Assembly: GCA_044358015.1 (NCBI GenBank)
Contig: JBIKOO010000002.1
Span: forward strand, 47,744-111,743
Direction: 5' to 3'
Length of the DNA stretch: 64,000 nucleotides
Source of the DNA: Casp-actino8 sp044358015
Lineage (GTDB): Bacteria > Actinomycetota > Acidimicrobiia > Acidimicrobiales > Ilumatobacteraceae
The position numbers and the translations under genes are program-made. Shown in pieces: positions 1 to 7,709 of this stretch. Each line of letters starts with the position of its first letter. Positions within the stretch are counted from its first letter, which is position 1. The notes under the pieces are model-generated. The model had not been told where the DNA came from. It worked only from the letters and a program-made list of their open reading frames with translations, and did not search any database.

Positions 1-788
1 AGCGCGATCTTGACCTGTGGGCCAAAAGCGGCAACTTTGTCGAGTGATTCAAAAAACAGGTTGAGCGGATCTTTGGCGGGCATCATGCCACTGATATGTG
101 GAGTGATTGTCGGCAAGACATGGTCGCCACACAGCATTAACCCATGTTCGGGGTCGAACAAACACAAATGGTCGGCGGTGTGTCCAGGAGTATGAATAGC
201 AACCCATTCGCGACGGGCAAAACTGAAATGTTCGGCATCAGCCAAGCGGATGGTCGGTCGGGGCAAGCGCATGAGCTTGGGAATTCGACGAGTCACCGCA
301 ATACGGGCACGACGCTTAAAGGGGATATCCATACCGGGTCCGCCCCACGGTGGAGGCTCCCACGGCATGCGATGCTTCGGCGCGTTGTCTGGATCGTCGA
401 TGTCGACATCGGGTGGTTCGGTTGGATCCCAAAAGACGCGAAACTTTTCGTGCGTGATGATGTCGCAACCAGTTTCACTTTGTAGCCAATGTGCTCCACC
501 AAAGTGATCGGGGTGACTGTGAGTCACGATGACCGAATGGACTCGCTTGAGGGGAACGCCCATTTGTACGAGCCGTTTTTTGACAACTGCATAACTGGCC
601 TTCTCGGGAAGACCAGGGTCGACCAAGGTGACACCACGTTCATCTTCGAGCACATACATATTGACGTGACCAAGGCCAGGAATAGAGATCGGCAATTGAG
701 CCCGCAGAACACCTGGAGCAATTTCGAGGATGTCGTCACTCGCCGGTAATTGCTCTTGTTTGGGTATTCGGGGGGCAGGTTGGGTCAT
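1..788 (-). CDS. Metallo-beta-lactamase-fold hydrolase, C-terminus cut by window edge
   Basis: About 262 residues are visible from the ATG at 786-788; the C-terminus lies beyond base 1. The zinc motif THSHPDHFGG (HxHxDH) is present, followed by HTPGHTADH and GDHVLP, which supply the remaining metal ligands of the fold. The family is broad (glyoxalase II-like hydrolases, thioesterases, lactonases), so the substrate is not determined. The region between the motifs carries a Trp/Pro-rich insertion (PWEPPPWGGPG). Its start overlaps the stop of the oligoribonuclease gene by ATGA, suggesting translational coupling. The fold assignment is firm; any function beyond hydrolase is inference. Confidence 0.88.
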   Translation of the reverse strand, partial: MTQPAPRIPKQEQLPASDDILEIAPGVLRAQLPISIPGLGHVNMYVLEDERGVTLVDPGLPEKASYAVVKKRLVQMGVPLKRVHSVIVTHSHPDHFGGAHWLQSETGCDIITHEKFRVFWDPTEPPDVDIDDPDNAPKHRMPWEPPPWGGPGMDIPFKRRARIAVTRRIPKLMRLPRPTIRLADAEHFSFARREWVAIHTPGHTADHLCLFDPEHGLMLCGDHVLPTITPHISGMMPAKDPLNLFFESLDKVAAFGPQVKIA

Positions 789-1318
789 TGAACAAAAACT
801 TTCTCGCGGTAGAAGCGTAATTCGGCGATGCTTTCGTGCACATCGTCGAGCGCACGGTGCATCCCCACTTTGAAGGGGCGCACACTGTCGCTACCGGGAT
901 ACCAACGCTTCACGAGTTCTTTGATGGTGCTGACATCAACCGAGCGATAGTGCAAGTGGTTTTCAATGTCGGGTAAATAACGCGCCAAGAAACGGCGATC
1001 GGTGCCGATTGAGTTGCCACACAAGGGAACGGTTCGAGCTTCGGGAACATGAGCCTTAATGAATTCAAGCGTTTGCTGACCGGCTTGTTCAAGAGAGATC
1101 GTGGATTCGCGGATCATGGTGAGCAGACCCGACTTGGTATGCATATCGACCACAAACTTGTCCATGCCAGCCAAGACTTCATCACTTTGGTGGATGACTA
1201 GATCGGGACCTTCGGCAATGACATTGAGTTGGTCATCGGTGACGATCGTTGCAATTTCGACGATGACGTCCTTTTCGGGGATCAGCCCCGTCATTTCTAA
1301 ATCCATCCACACAAGCAC
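785..1318 (-). CDS. orn: Oligoribonuclease
   Basis: A 3'-5' exoribonuclease of the DEDD family that degrades 2-5 nt RNA oligomers in the cytoplasm. Visible motifs are WMDLEMTGL (first Asp and Glu), GNSIGTDRRFL (ExoII Asp), RSVDVSTIKEL and HRALDDVHESI with the catalytic His and Asp. The open frame extends upstream to 1429, but that extension would overlap dut and is not family-like. The GTG at 1316-1318, a few residues before the DLEMTG motif, gives a normal length of about 177 aa. The stop overlaps the start of the downstream hydrolase by 4 bases. It is divergent from dut with about 95 bases between. Confidence 0.93.
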   Translation of the reverse strand: MLVWMDLEMTGLIPEKDVIVEIATIVTDDQLNVIAEGPDLVIHQSDEVLAGMDKFVVDMHTKSGLLTMIRESTISLEQAGQQTLEFIKAHVPEARTVPLCGNSIGTDRRFLARYLPDIENHLHYRSVDVSTIKELVKRWYPGSDSVRPFKVGMHRALDDVHESIAELRFYREKVFVQ

Positions 1319-1413
1319 ATCGGAGACGCTACGCCATGGCTGTGGCGATCTATCAATGCGCCGTTTAAATGGCCGTTTTTTAAAATTGCTGCCCGAGCGC
1401 GTATCGTCGTGGC

Positions 1414-1860
1414 ATGAGTGATCTGCCAATCAGCATTTCTATTGTTCGTCTCGACAAGCAACTAGACCTTCCGACGTACGCCCATGATGGAGATGCCGGC
1501 CTCGATTTGCTGGCCCGCGAGGAAGTCACTATTTCTCCAGCAGGTGGCCGAATTTTGATGCCGACGGGCATTTCCATCGCCATTCCCCAGGGATATGCGG
1601 GTTTTGTGTTGCCTCGAAGCGGGCTTGCCCTCAAGAACGGGGTAACGGTGTTGAATAGCCCTGGACTGATTGATTCGGCCTATCGAGGCGAAATTAAGGT
1701 GGTTTTGGTCAATACCGATCCCCGAAATGCCTATCGCATCAGTCGCGGCGACCGTATCGCTCAACTCGTGATTCAACCGGTCTCGCAGGTGCAGTGGAAT
1801 GAAGTAGCCAAACTTGATGACAATGACCGCGGTGGCGGCTTTGGACACTCAGGTCGTTGA
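1414..1860 (+). CDS. dut: dUTP diphosphatase
   Basis: Trimeric all-beta dUTPase that converts dUTP to dUMP and pyrophosphate, limiting uracil in DNA and feeding dTMP synthesis. All five family motifs are present in order: DAGLDLL, PRSGLA, GLIDSAYRGEI (with the catalytic Asp), RGDRIAQLV and the flexible C-terminal RGGGFGHSG that closes the active site. At 148 aa the length is normal for the bacterial enzyme. The ATG at 1414 fits the family N-terminus. The stop codon lies at the beginning of a 17-bp tandem repeat array separating it from the convergent plsC. Confidence 0.97.
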   Translation: MSDLPISISIVRLDKQLDLPTYAHDGDAGLDLLAREEVTISPAGGRILMPTGISIAIPQGYAGFVLPRSGLALKNGVTVLNSPGLIDSAYRGEIKVVLVNTDPRNAYRISRGDRIAQLVIQPVSQVQWNEVAKLDDNDRGGGFGHSGR

Positions 1861-1935
1861 TTCAGGCTGGTCGTTAATTCAGGCTGGTCGCTAATTCAGA
1901 CGGGTCGTTGATTCAGGCGGGTCGCTGATCTAGGC
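1859..1935. repeat. 17-bp tandem repeat array, 4-5 degenerate copies
   Basis: Units with exact 17-base spacing begin at 1859 (gattcaggctggtcgtt), 1876 (aattcaggctggtcgct), 1893 (aattcagacgggtcgtt) and 1910 (gattcaggcgggtcgct), then a diverged unit that runs into the plsC stop. The array fills the gap between the convergent dut and plsC genes. The last coding bases of dut (tcaggtcgtt) already resemble the unit. Confidence 0.85.
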
Positions 1936-2670
1936 GGCTGCGCTCATTTTGGCCACTTCGGCCACGATGAGATCCCGAACGCGCTCACGAAGTACGGGAA
2001 TGTCGTCCTCGGTCATACCTTCGGTGCTGATCGGCTCAAGAACTCGGACCTCAGCGTTGGTGTCGCCCATACGCCAGTCATGTTTGCGCAATGCTGACCG
2101 AGTCCCATGAACGGCCATCGGCAAGATAGGAGTACCCGTTGAAATAGCCAGACGGAACGCACCGTCTTTGAACGCCCGAATTTCGCCGTCAAGACTGCGT
2201 GTACCTTCGGGAAAAATCATGACTGACATTTTGCGATCTAGCCAGGTTTCGCACACTTTCAATGCGGCGGCTCCGCTTGAACGATCTCCACGAACGAGCG
2301 AAATATCACCCGACATTTTCATCATCCAGCCGACCAGTGGGATTTTGAGGATTGATTCTTTGCTTAACCATTTCATTTCAATCTTGAGATGGCTAATCAA
2401 CAACATGTCAACGAAACTTTCGTGATTTGAAACCATCACGTATGGATTGCGTTTGTTCTTTGGAAGTTCGCCACTTGTACGAAATTTCCAAAGTGGGTTA
2501 AGCCACTGGTGCAAAACACAAAGTCGACGGAAGGTATAACCCGTTGCGTAACGACCTTTATCAAATGGTGTCGTCGTCATCCAGACGATAAAGACCAAGG
2601 GTGTCCAGACGATGACAATCACACCGAGGGCAAACCAACTCCAAAAACTCAGAACACTTCTTTTCAGCAC
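1930..2670 (-). CDS. plsC: 1-acyl-sn-glycerol-3-phosphate acyltransferase
   Basis: Membrane-associated enzyme transferring a fatty acyl chain to lysophosphatidic acid in phospholipid synthesis. The 246-aa product has an N-terminal hydrophobic stretch (about residues 8-32) and the acyltransferase signature NHESFVD (NHxxxxD), followed by the EGTR block FPEGTRSLDGEIRAFKDGA and a third conserved region ILPMAVHGT. Length and motif order fit PlsC. The start is a GTG at 2668-2670. It is convergent with dut and divergent from cdd. Related acyltransferases that use other glycerophospholipids cannot be excluded. Confidence 0.9.
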   Translation of the reverse strand: MLKRSVLSFWSWFALGVIVIVWTPLVFIVWMTTTPFDKGRYATGYTFRRLCVLHQWLNPLWKFRTSGELPKNKRNPYVMVSNHESFVDMLLISHLKIEMKWLSKESILKIPLVGWMMKMSGDISLVRGDRSSGAAALKVCETWLDRKMSVMIFPEGTRSLDGEIRAFKDGAFRLAISTGTPILPMAVHGTRSALRKHDWRMGDTNAEVRVLEPISTEGMTEDDIPVLRERVRDLIVAEVAKMSAAA

Positions 2671-2711
2671 ATTTCATGTTTGCACATGAAAAGGTGCCAT
2701 AAGGTTGTTAT

Positions 2712-3161
2712 GTGAGCCATCAGATCATTGAATTTGCCCAGTTACCTTCAGAACATCATGTTCAGGAACTTTTTGAGCAAGCCAAGGCCGTTCAAGCCCG
2801 TGCGTATGCACCGTATTCGCACTTTTTGGTTGGCGCTGCGATTTTGACCCCTCGTGGAAATATCTACGTTGGATGCAATGTTGAAAACGCCGCGTACCCA
2901 GTGGGCAACTGTGCCGAGGCGAGTGCCATCGCCGCGATGATCGCCGGAGGAGAGAAAGAAATATTGGCTCTCGTAACAATCTGTGACAGTACCGAAGTAG
3001 GAACTTGTTGTGGAGGCTGTCGTCAACGAGTACGCGAGTTTGCCAAGAGTGACACTTCGATTTACGCCTGTGGGCCCGATGGAGTCCGAGCGATTTTTAC
3101 GATGGAACAACTTCTGCCCACTTCATTTGGACCCGACAATTTGGTGGGTTTTGTTTCGTGA
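2712..3161 (+). CDS. cdd: Cytidine deaminase
   Basis: Zinc enzyme that deaminates cytidine and deoxycytidine to the uridine forms in pyrimidine salvage. The 149-aa product shows the N-terminal YAPYSHFLVGAAI block, the NVENAAYPVGNCAEASA region with zinc Cys and catalytic Glu, and CCGGCRQ supplying the other two zinc cysteines (the usual Pro before Cys-Gly is a Cys here). The start is GTG 2712-2714, because the ATG two bases earlier runs directly into a stop. The stop overlaps the GTG start of deoC, so the two form a nucleoside catabolism pair. Confidence 0.95.
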   Translation: MSHQIIEFAQLPSEHHVQELFEQAKAVQARAYAPYSHFLVGAAILTPRGNIYVGCNVENAAYPVGNCAEASAIAAMIAGGEKEILALVTICDSTEVGTCCGGCRQRVREFAKSDTSIYACGPDGVRAIFTMEQLLPTSFGPDNLVGFVS

Positions 3162-3889
3162 CAACTCAATCGTCCGCTCAACGAATTTTGTCACTGATTG
3201 ATCTCACCAATCTCAATGATGATTGCACAGAAGAAGATGTCGTTGAACTCTGTTCATGCGCTCAAGGTGAATTCGGAAAAACTGCGGCCGTGTGTGTCTG
3301 GCCACCATTCGTTAATTTGTGCGCATCAATCTTGCGAGGAACATCAATCAAAGTAGCGACTGTTGTGAATTTTCCGCACGGAGGAACCGACGTTGCTGAT
3401 GTTGTTGCCACAACGATTGCAACTCTTGATGCGGGCGCCGATGAAATTGATCTCGTCTTGCCGTATCAGTCAATGATCACAGGTGACGAGGCACAAGTTC
3501 TCTCCATGTTGCAAGCGGTTCGAGAAGTTGTTCACGCACCGGCTCATCTGAAAGTCATTTTGGAAACTGGTGAACTCATCAACCCAGAAAGAATTCGTCG
3601 GGCATCTGAATTGGCAATCAAGTCGGGTGCAGACTTCATCAAGACCTCAACTGGCAAAACAAAGATTTCGGCTACCCCCGAAGCAGTGACCACCATGTTG
3701 CAGGTCATCCGGGATTCTGGACGACCAGTCGGTCTCAAGCCTTCGGGGGGTATTCGTACTGTTGCTGATGCACAGCAATATCTCGATCTGGCTGACGCCA
3801 TCATGGGACCACAATGGGCAACACCACAAACTTTTCGGTTTGGGGCAAGCGGGTTGCTTGATGCTGTTGAGGCTGAACTTCGCTCATGA
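3158..3889 (+). CDS. deoC: Deoxyribose-phosphate aldolase
   Basis: Class I aldolase cleaving 2-deoxyribose-5-phosphate to glyceraldehyde-3-phosphate and acetaldehyde, the last step of deoxynucleoside breakdown. The 243-aa TIM barrel shows EIDLVLPY (conserved Asp), the Schiff-base lysine in DFIKTSTGK and the second catalytic lysine in GLKPSGGIR. The GTG start at 3158 overlaps the cdd stop in a GTGA arrangement, implying one transcript. Together cdd and deoC degrade deoxycytidine-derived material, although no nucleoside phosphorylase lies in this window. Confidence 0.95.
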   Translation: MTTQSSAQRILSLIDLTNLNDDCTEEDVVELCSCAQGEFGKTAAVCVWPPFVNLCASILRGTSIKVATVVNFPHGGTDVADVVATTIATLDAGADEIDLVLPYQSMITGDEAQVLSMLQAVREVVHAPAHLKVILETGELINPERIRRASELAIKSGADFIKTSTGKTKISATPEAVTTMLQVIRDSGRPVGLKPSGGIRTVADAQQYLDLADAIMGPQWATPQTFRFGASGLLDAVEAELRS

Positions 3890-3909
3890 ATTGCGCATAA
3901 CCTAGAGAT

Positions 3910-5094
3910 ATGTCCGGTTCGTCGGCTCGAGTGCCTTATCTCAATTCAAAATTGCAGGGTTTCGGATCAACCATTTTTGCTGAAATGACGGCGCTAGCTG
4001 CTGAGACAAACTCAATCAATCTCGGCCAAGGATTTCCGAATTATGACGGCCCACAAGAAGTACTTGATGCAGCCGTGGACGCGATTCGAAGTGGGCAAAA
4101 TCAATATCCGCCTGGTCCGGGTGTTCCCGAACTTCGTCGGGCAATCTGTGAACACCAATTACGTTTTTGGGGTTTGTCATACGATCCCGATTCAGAAGTC
4201 CTAGTGACCGCTGGAGCAACCGAAGCGCTTGCTGGAGTTCTTCTTGGGATTCTTGAAGCAGACGACGAAGTTGTTTTACTTGAACCGATGTATGACAGTT
4301 ATCAGGCTTGTATTTCGTTAGCCGGAGCAGTGACACGACCCGTGACATTACGACCGCCCTTTTATCGATTAGACCCCGATGAGATCCGCTCAGCAATCAC
4401 TCCAAAGACGCGAGTGATTTTGGTCAATACTCCGCACAATCCAACTGGCGTAGTACTTGATCAATCAGAGTTACAAGTGATTGCCGATATTGCAATTGAA
4501 CACGATCTGATTGTTGTTTCTGATGAGGTATACGAACACCTCACCTACGACGGCATCAAACACGTCTCGATTGCTTCGTTACCCGGAATGAAAGACCGCA
4601 CTCTGGTCATTAGTAGTGGTGGCAAGACATTCAATACCACTGGTTGGAAAGTTGGTTGGGTGTGTGGTCCAGCCGCAATGGTGGTCGCGGCACGCGCTGC
4701 AAAACAATTCCTCACCTATGTTTCGTCAGGACCATTCCAGCCAGCAATCGCTACCGGCTTGCGTTTACCTGATTCGTATTTCACGGGCTTGGCTGCCGAC
4801 CTTGAAGGAAAACGGAATCACTTAATGCAAGGGCTCACTCAGGCTGGCTTTGAGGTATTCAAGCCTCAAGGTACGTACTTCGTCACGGTTGATATTCGAC
4901 CAATACAACCCGATGGCGATGGCTACGAGTTTTGTCGATCGCTTCCGTATAAATGTGGAGTCGTAGGTATTCCGAATGTTGTTTTCTATGATCGTGCCCA
5001 CCAGCACGAAGGACGTCACTTAGTTCGCTTCGCTTTTTGTAAGCAGTACGAAATGATTGATGACGCAGTGTCACGATTGAAGTCAATGTCATGA
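3910..5094 (+). CDS. Class I/II PLP aminotransferase (methionine/glutamine or DapC type)
   Basis: Fold-type I aminotransferase of 394 aa. The N-terminal INLGQGFPNYDGP block is typical of the kynurenine/glutamine/methionine aminotransferase group and of actinobacterial proteins annotated as N-succinyldiaminopimelate aminotransferase. NTPHNPTG, the VSDEVYEHL Asp and SSGGKTFNTTGWKVGW with the PLP lysine are all visible. The stop overlaps the ATG of an omega-amidase-like gene. That pairing favours a glutamine-dependent transaminase whose alpha-ketoglutaramate product is hydrolysed by the neighbour; this is inference and DapC remains possible. Confidence 0.88.
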   Translation: MSGSSARVPYLNSKLQGFGSTIFAEMTALAAETNSINLGQGFPNYDGPQEVLDAAVDAIRSGQNQYPPGPGVPELRRAICEHQLRFWGLSYDPDSEVLVTAGATEALAGVLLGILEADDEVVLLEPMYDSYQACISLAGAVTRPVTLRPPFYRLDPDEIRSAITPKTRVILVNTPHNPTGVVLDQSELQVIADIAIEHDLIVVSDEVYEHLTYDGIKHVSIASLPGMKDRTLVISSGGKTFNTTGWKVGWVCGPAAMVVAARAAKQFLTYVSSGPFQPAIATGLRLPDSYFTGLAADLEGKRNHLMQGLTQAGFEVFKPQGTYFVTVDIRPIQPDGDGYEFCRSLPYKCGVVGIPNVVFYDRAHQHEGRHLVRFAFCKQYEMIDDAVSRLKSMS

Positions 5095-5861
5095 AGTTTG
5101 CGGCGATTCAACATGACATTGCTTGGTGCAATCGAGAAGCAAACTTCGATCACCTGCGAGCATTGATCGCAGAAGCCGAATTAAATGGTGCTGAGTTTGT
5201 GCTTCTCACCGAAACTTTCTCCACAGGATTCGCTGTTGACAATTCATCGTTCGCCGAAGTGACTGGCGGACCTTCTTCGCAATTCTTGGTCTCAATGGCT
5301 AAAGAACATCACATCTGGATTGGTGGTACGTGCCCCGAACTTGCAGCAACATCAGCTGATGGACGGCCGGCAAATACCTTCGTCGTGGTCAGCCCTGACG
5401 GCATTGAATATCGATACGAGAAAATTCATCCATTCACTTTTGGGGGAGAAGATCAACATGTTCGCCCGGGTAGCGAGTTCGTGACGATTGAAGTTGGCGA
5501 CTTACGAGTTTCTCTCTTTGTTTGTTACGACTTGCGCTTTGCTGATGAATTTTGGCAACGCGCCAAAGACACCGATGTCTTTCTAGTTCCGGCCAACTGG
5601 CCAGAGTCACGCAGCATGCACTGGCTCTCGTTGTTGCAGGCTCGTGCAATTGAAAATCAAACCTATGTGATTGGCTGCAACCGTGTTGGTCAAGGCGGAT
5701 CATTGGTGTACAGCGGCGACAGCAGAATCTTTGATCCCTACGGTGAAACTCTTGCTCAAGGTGCACCTCATGAAGAATGCATCTTGTACGCCGACGTCAC
5801 GCGTGAACGTGTCACTGAAGTGCGCGAGAAGTTTCGCTTCTTACAAGACCGTCGCTCGTAA
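5091..5861 (+). CDS. Carbon-nitrogen hydrolase, omega-amidase-like
   Basis: Nitrilase-superfamily protein of 256 aa. The Glu-Lys-Cys catalytic triad is visible in LLTETFSTGF, YEKIHPFTF and FVCYDLRFADEFW. The CYDLRFPE-like block and the length match the YafV/Nit2 omega-amidase branch, which hydrolyses alpha-ketoglutaramate or alpha-ketosuccinamate. The ATG overlaps the stop of the aminotransferase by 4 bases, supporting joint action in a transamination/omega-amidase route. Substrate is inferred from family and neighbour; the triad is seen directly. Confidence 0.88.
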   Translation: MKFAAIQHDIAWCNREANFDHLRALIAEAELNGAEFVLLTETFSTGFAVDNSSFAEVTGGPSSQFLVSMAKEHHIWIGGTCPELAATSADGRPANTFVVVSPDGIEYRYEKIHPFTFGGEDQHVRPGSEFVTIEVGDLRVSLFVCYDLRFADEFWQRAKDTDVFLVPANWPESRSMHWLSLLQARAIENQTYVIGCNRVGQGGSLVYSGDSRIFDPYGETLAQGAPHEECILYADVTRERVTEVREKFRFLQDRRS

Positions 5862-5863
5862 TT

Positions 5864-6343
5864 TCAGCGTAAATTTTTCGCCATCAAGCTGACGAGTTTG
5901 CCGCTGCCAGATACATGTTGACCGACTTCAACAAACCCGAGACGTTCATGAAAGCGTAGTGAACCGTCATTACGTGGTTTCAGATTGATCTCAAGAGTAA
6001 ATAGTGGCGCAGTGCTGCGTGACTCAACTTCGTTGTAGAGAAGAGAGCCATATCCCTTGCCTTGATGTGATTGGGTGAAGGCCACTCGATCGAGATAGAT
6101 GAAATCGTCGTACTTGTCGCAGAACCATTGATAGTTCGTGCTGCCGTAGGGCAGACCTGGCTTCATCATGAGGCAGTATCCGACGAGTGTCTGATCAACG
6201 TCGATGCCCAAGGCAAGATACGACCATTCAAAGATTTGCCGCATAGTTTCTGCAGTTTCGGGTCCGACTGCTGGAACGTTCTCTTGGTTAATCGCCAACA
6301 TCAGGTCGAGGTCGTCGGTAGTGAGTTCACGAATTATGGGCAC
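5864..6343 (-). CDS. GNAT family N-acetyltransferase
   Basis: A 159-aa single-domain GNAT protein. The acetyl-CoA pyrophosphate-binding loop appears as SHQGKGYGSLLYNEV (Q/RxxGxG/A), preceded by the beta4 strand FIYLDRVAFT and followed by LEINLKPRNDGSLRFHERLGFVEVG, a standard GNAT C-terminus. The start is GTG 6341-6343. It converges on the amidase gene with two bases between. The acceptor substrate cannot be read from the sequence. Confidence 0.85.
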   Translation of the reverse strand: MPIIRELTTDDLDLMLAINQENVPAVGPETAETMRQIFEWSYLALGIDVDQTLVGYCLMMKPGLPYGSTNYQWFCDKYDDFIYLDRVAFTQSHQGKGYGSLLYNEVESRSTAPLFTLEINLKPRNDGSLRFHERLGFVEVGQHVSGSGKLVSLMAKNLR

Positions 6344-6384
6344 CCGACAAAACTAGTTGGCGAAGTGGGGCGTAATATCAGTTC

Positions 6385-7035
6385 ATGTTGTTTGCCAAAA
6401 AGAACACCGCAATGGTCGCTCCAGAAAATGCATTGCCCGGTCGCACCGACCAGACGATGCCAGTGCCCGAAAAGCATTTCGTGCTTGATGCGCCGCTTCG
6501 TGGCCCATGGCCAGAAGGAAACGAAACTGCAGTTTTCGGCATGGGATGTTTCTGGGGAGCCGAGCGTTTGTTCTGGCAACTACCTGGGGTCTATTCAACT
6601 GCTGTGGGTTACGCCGGGGGATACACCCCCAACTGCACATACGAAGAAAACTGCAGTGGACTCACCGGACACGCTGAAGTGTTCTTTGTAATCTTTGATC
6701 CCAAAGTCATTTCGTACGAATCACTCTTGAAAGTCTTCTGGGAAAATCATGACCCCACACAAGGCATGCGTCAGGGCAACGACATGGGTTCGCAATATCG
6801 CAGCGCGATTTACACGACCACCGACGCACAGATGACAGCAGCGCGTACGTCGCACGACATTTTCCAAGAAAAGCTCAAGGCTTCTGGTTATGGCGACATT
6901 ACGACAGAGATCGCACCCATGGGCGAGTGGTATTACGGTGAGCCGTATCACCAGCAATACTTAGCGAAGAATCCAAACGGCTATTGCGGTATTGGTGGAA
7001 CTGGTGTGGCATGCCCAATTGGTACCGGCGTCTAG
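6385..7035 (+). CDS. msrA: Peptide methionine (S)-S-oxide reductase MsrA
   Basis: Reduces the S-epimer of methionine sulfoxide in proteins and free methionine. The catalytic motif GMGCFWGAERLFW is present, with the substrate-pocket region NDMGSQYRSAIY and YHQQYL. C-terminal cysteines (GYCGIGGTG and ACPIGTGV) are placed for disulfide recycling through thioredoxin. The 216-aa length and the approximately 50-residue N-terminal extension match the long bacterial form. The catalytic residue is an ordinary TGT cysteine codon. It diverges from the upstream GNAT gene. Confidence 0.96.
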   Translation: MLFAKKNTAMVAPENALPGRTDQTMPVPEKHFVLDAPLRGPWPEGNETAVFGMGCFWGAERLFWQLPGVYSTAVGYAGGYTPNCTYEENCSGLTGHAEVFFVIFDPKVISYESLLKVFWENHDPTQGMRQGNDMGSQYRSAIYTTTDAQMTAARTSHDIFQEKLKASGYGDITTEIAPMGEWYYGEPYHQQYLAKNPNGYCGIGGTGVACPIGTGV

Positions 7036-7040
7036 CGAAA

Positions 7041-7709
7041 CTAGGCCGCTGTTTCTATTTCTGTCGGAGTAGCTCGTCGCACAACGCGAAGACGTTCTAT
7101 TGATTCACCAGTAAGCCACGAAAGTGTGCGGTTGTGCGAACGTTGAATGATCTGCCCACCTAGTCGTTCAAGACTTGCTGATCGACGCCCTGATTTTGAA
7201 TTGACATCGGCGTACCAACCAGCGAATCCGAGCACTGCGGCTTGTTCGTCAACATAACGCAAACTCTGCAAACCGCCGGCACCAAATCGTGCGTGGCTAC
7301 GCATATTGACGTGGGCATGCATATTGAAATGTTCTGGTAGCTCTTGCCGAGTCAGTTTTGCGCCATCGGCGACTCGACGCCAATAGAGGCCCCATGTTCC
7401 ACCTCGCAGTAGTCCGATAGGAGCAACAGCAAGACTCTTGACCATTAAGCGGATCGTCTGAATGTACATCCAGCGGTTGAACTTTTCTTCGTCAGCACAA
7501 ATCAACACGTAGCCAACCACTTGTCCTTGATCAGTGACAATACAGCGACCAAGTTCGCGCGCGTGTTTGAGATACCAACCCAAACTTACGTGAGCAAAAT
7601 CATCTTGAAATCGAATCTTAAAGTTCAATGGCTGACCCATCACGATGGTCTCCATGAAGATGCTCTTGATCTGGGCATCATCGCCAACTTGGAGTGGACG
7701 CAGTTTCAT
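7041..7709 (-). CDS. GNAT-like acetyltransferase of the glycan cluster
   Basis: A 222-aa protein starting at ATG 7707-7709, which overlaps the stop of the upstream glycosyltransferase by ATGA; a longer in-frame reading into that gene is not credible. The N-terminal MKLRPLQVGDDAQI and the GRCIVTDQGQVVGYVL strands resemble a GNAT N-terminal half, and HVNMRSHARFGAGG lies where the acetyl-CoA loop would be expected. The motif is weak, so the family call is tentative. Position as the last gene of the minus-strand glycan operon suggests decoration of a sugar or amino-sugar. Confidence 0.6.
   Translation of the reverse strand: MKLRPLQVGDDAQIKSIFMETIVMGQPLNFKIRFQDDFAHVSLGWYLKHARELGRCIVTDQGQVVGYVLICADEEKFNRWMYIQTIRLMVKSLAVAPIGLLRGGTWGLYWRRVADGAKLTRQELPEHFNMHAHVNMRSHARFGAGGLQSLRYVDEQAAVLGFAGWYADVNSKSGRRSASLERLGGQIIQRSHNRTLSWLTGESIERLRVVRRATPTEIETAA

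Noticed and set aside
293..749. Plus- and minus-strand open frames across the first hydrolase gene
   Set aside because: They are other-frame shadows of the metallo-beta-lactamase-fold gene, which carries all the zinc motifs.
1319..1429. Longer start for oligoribonuclease
   Set aside because: It would overlap the divergent dut start and adds basic residues not found in the family.
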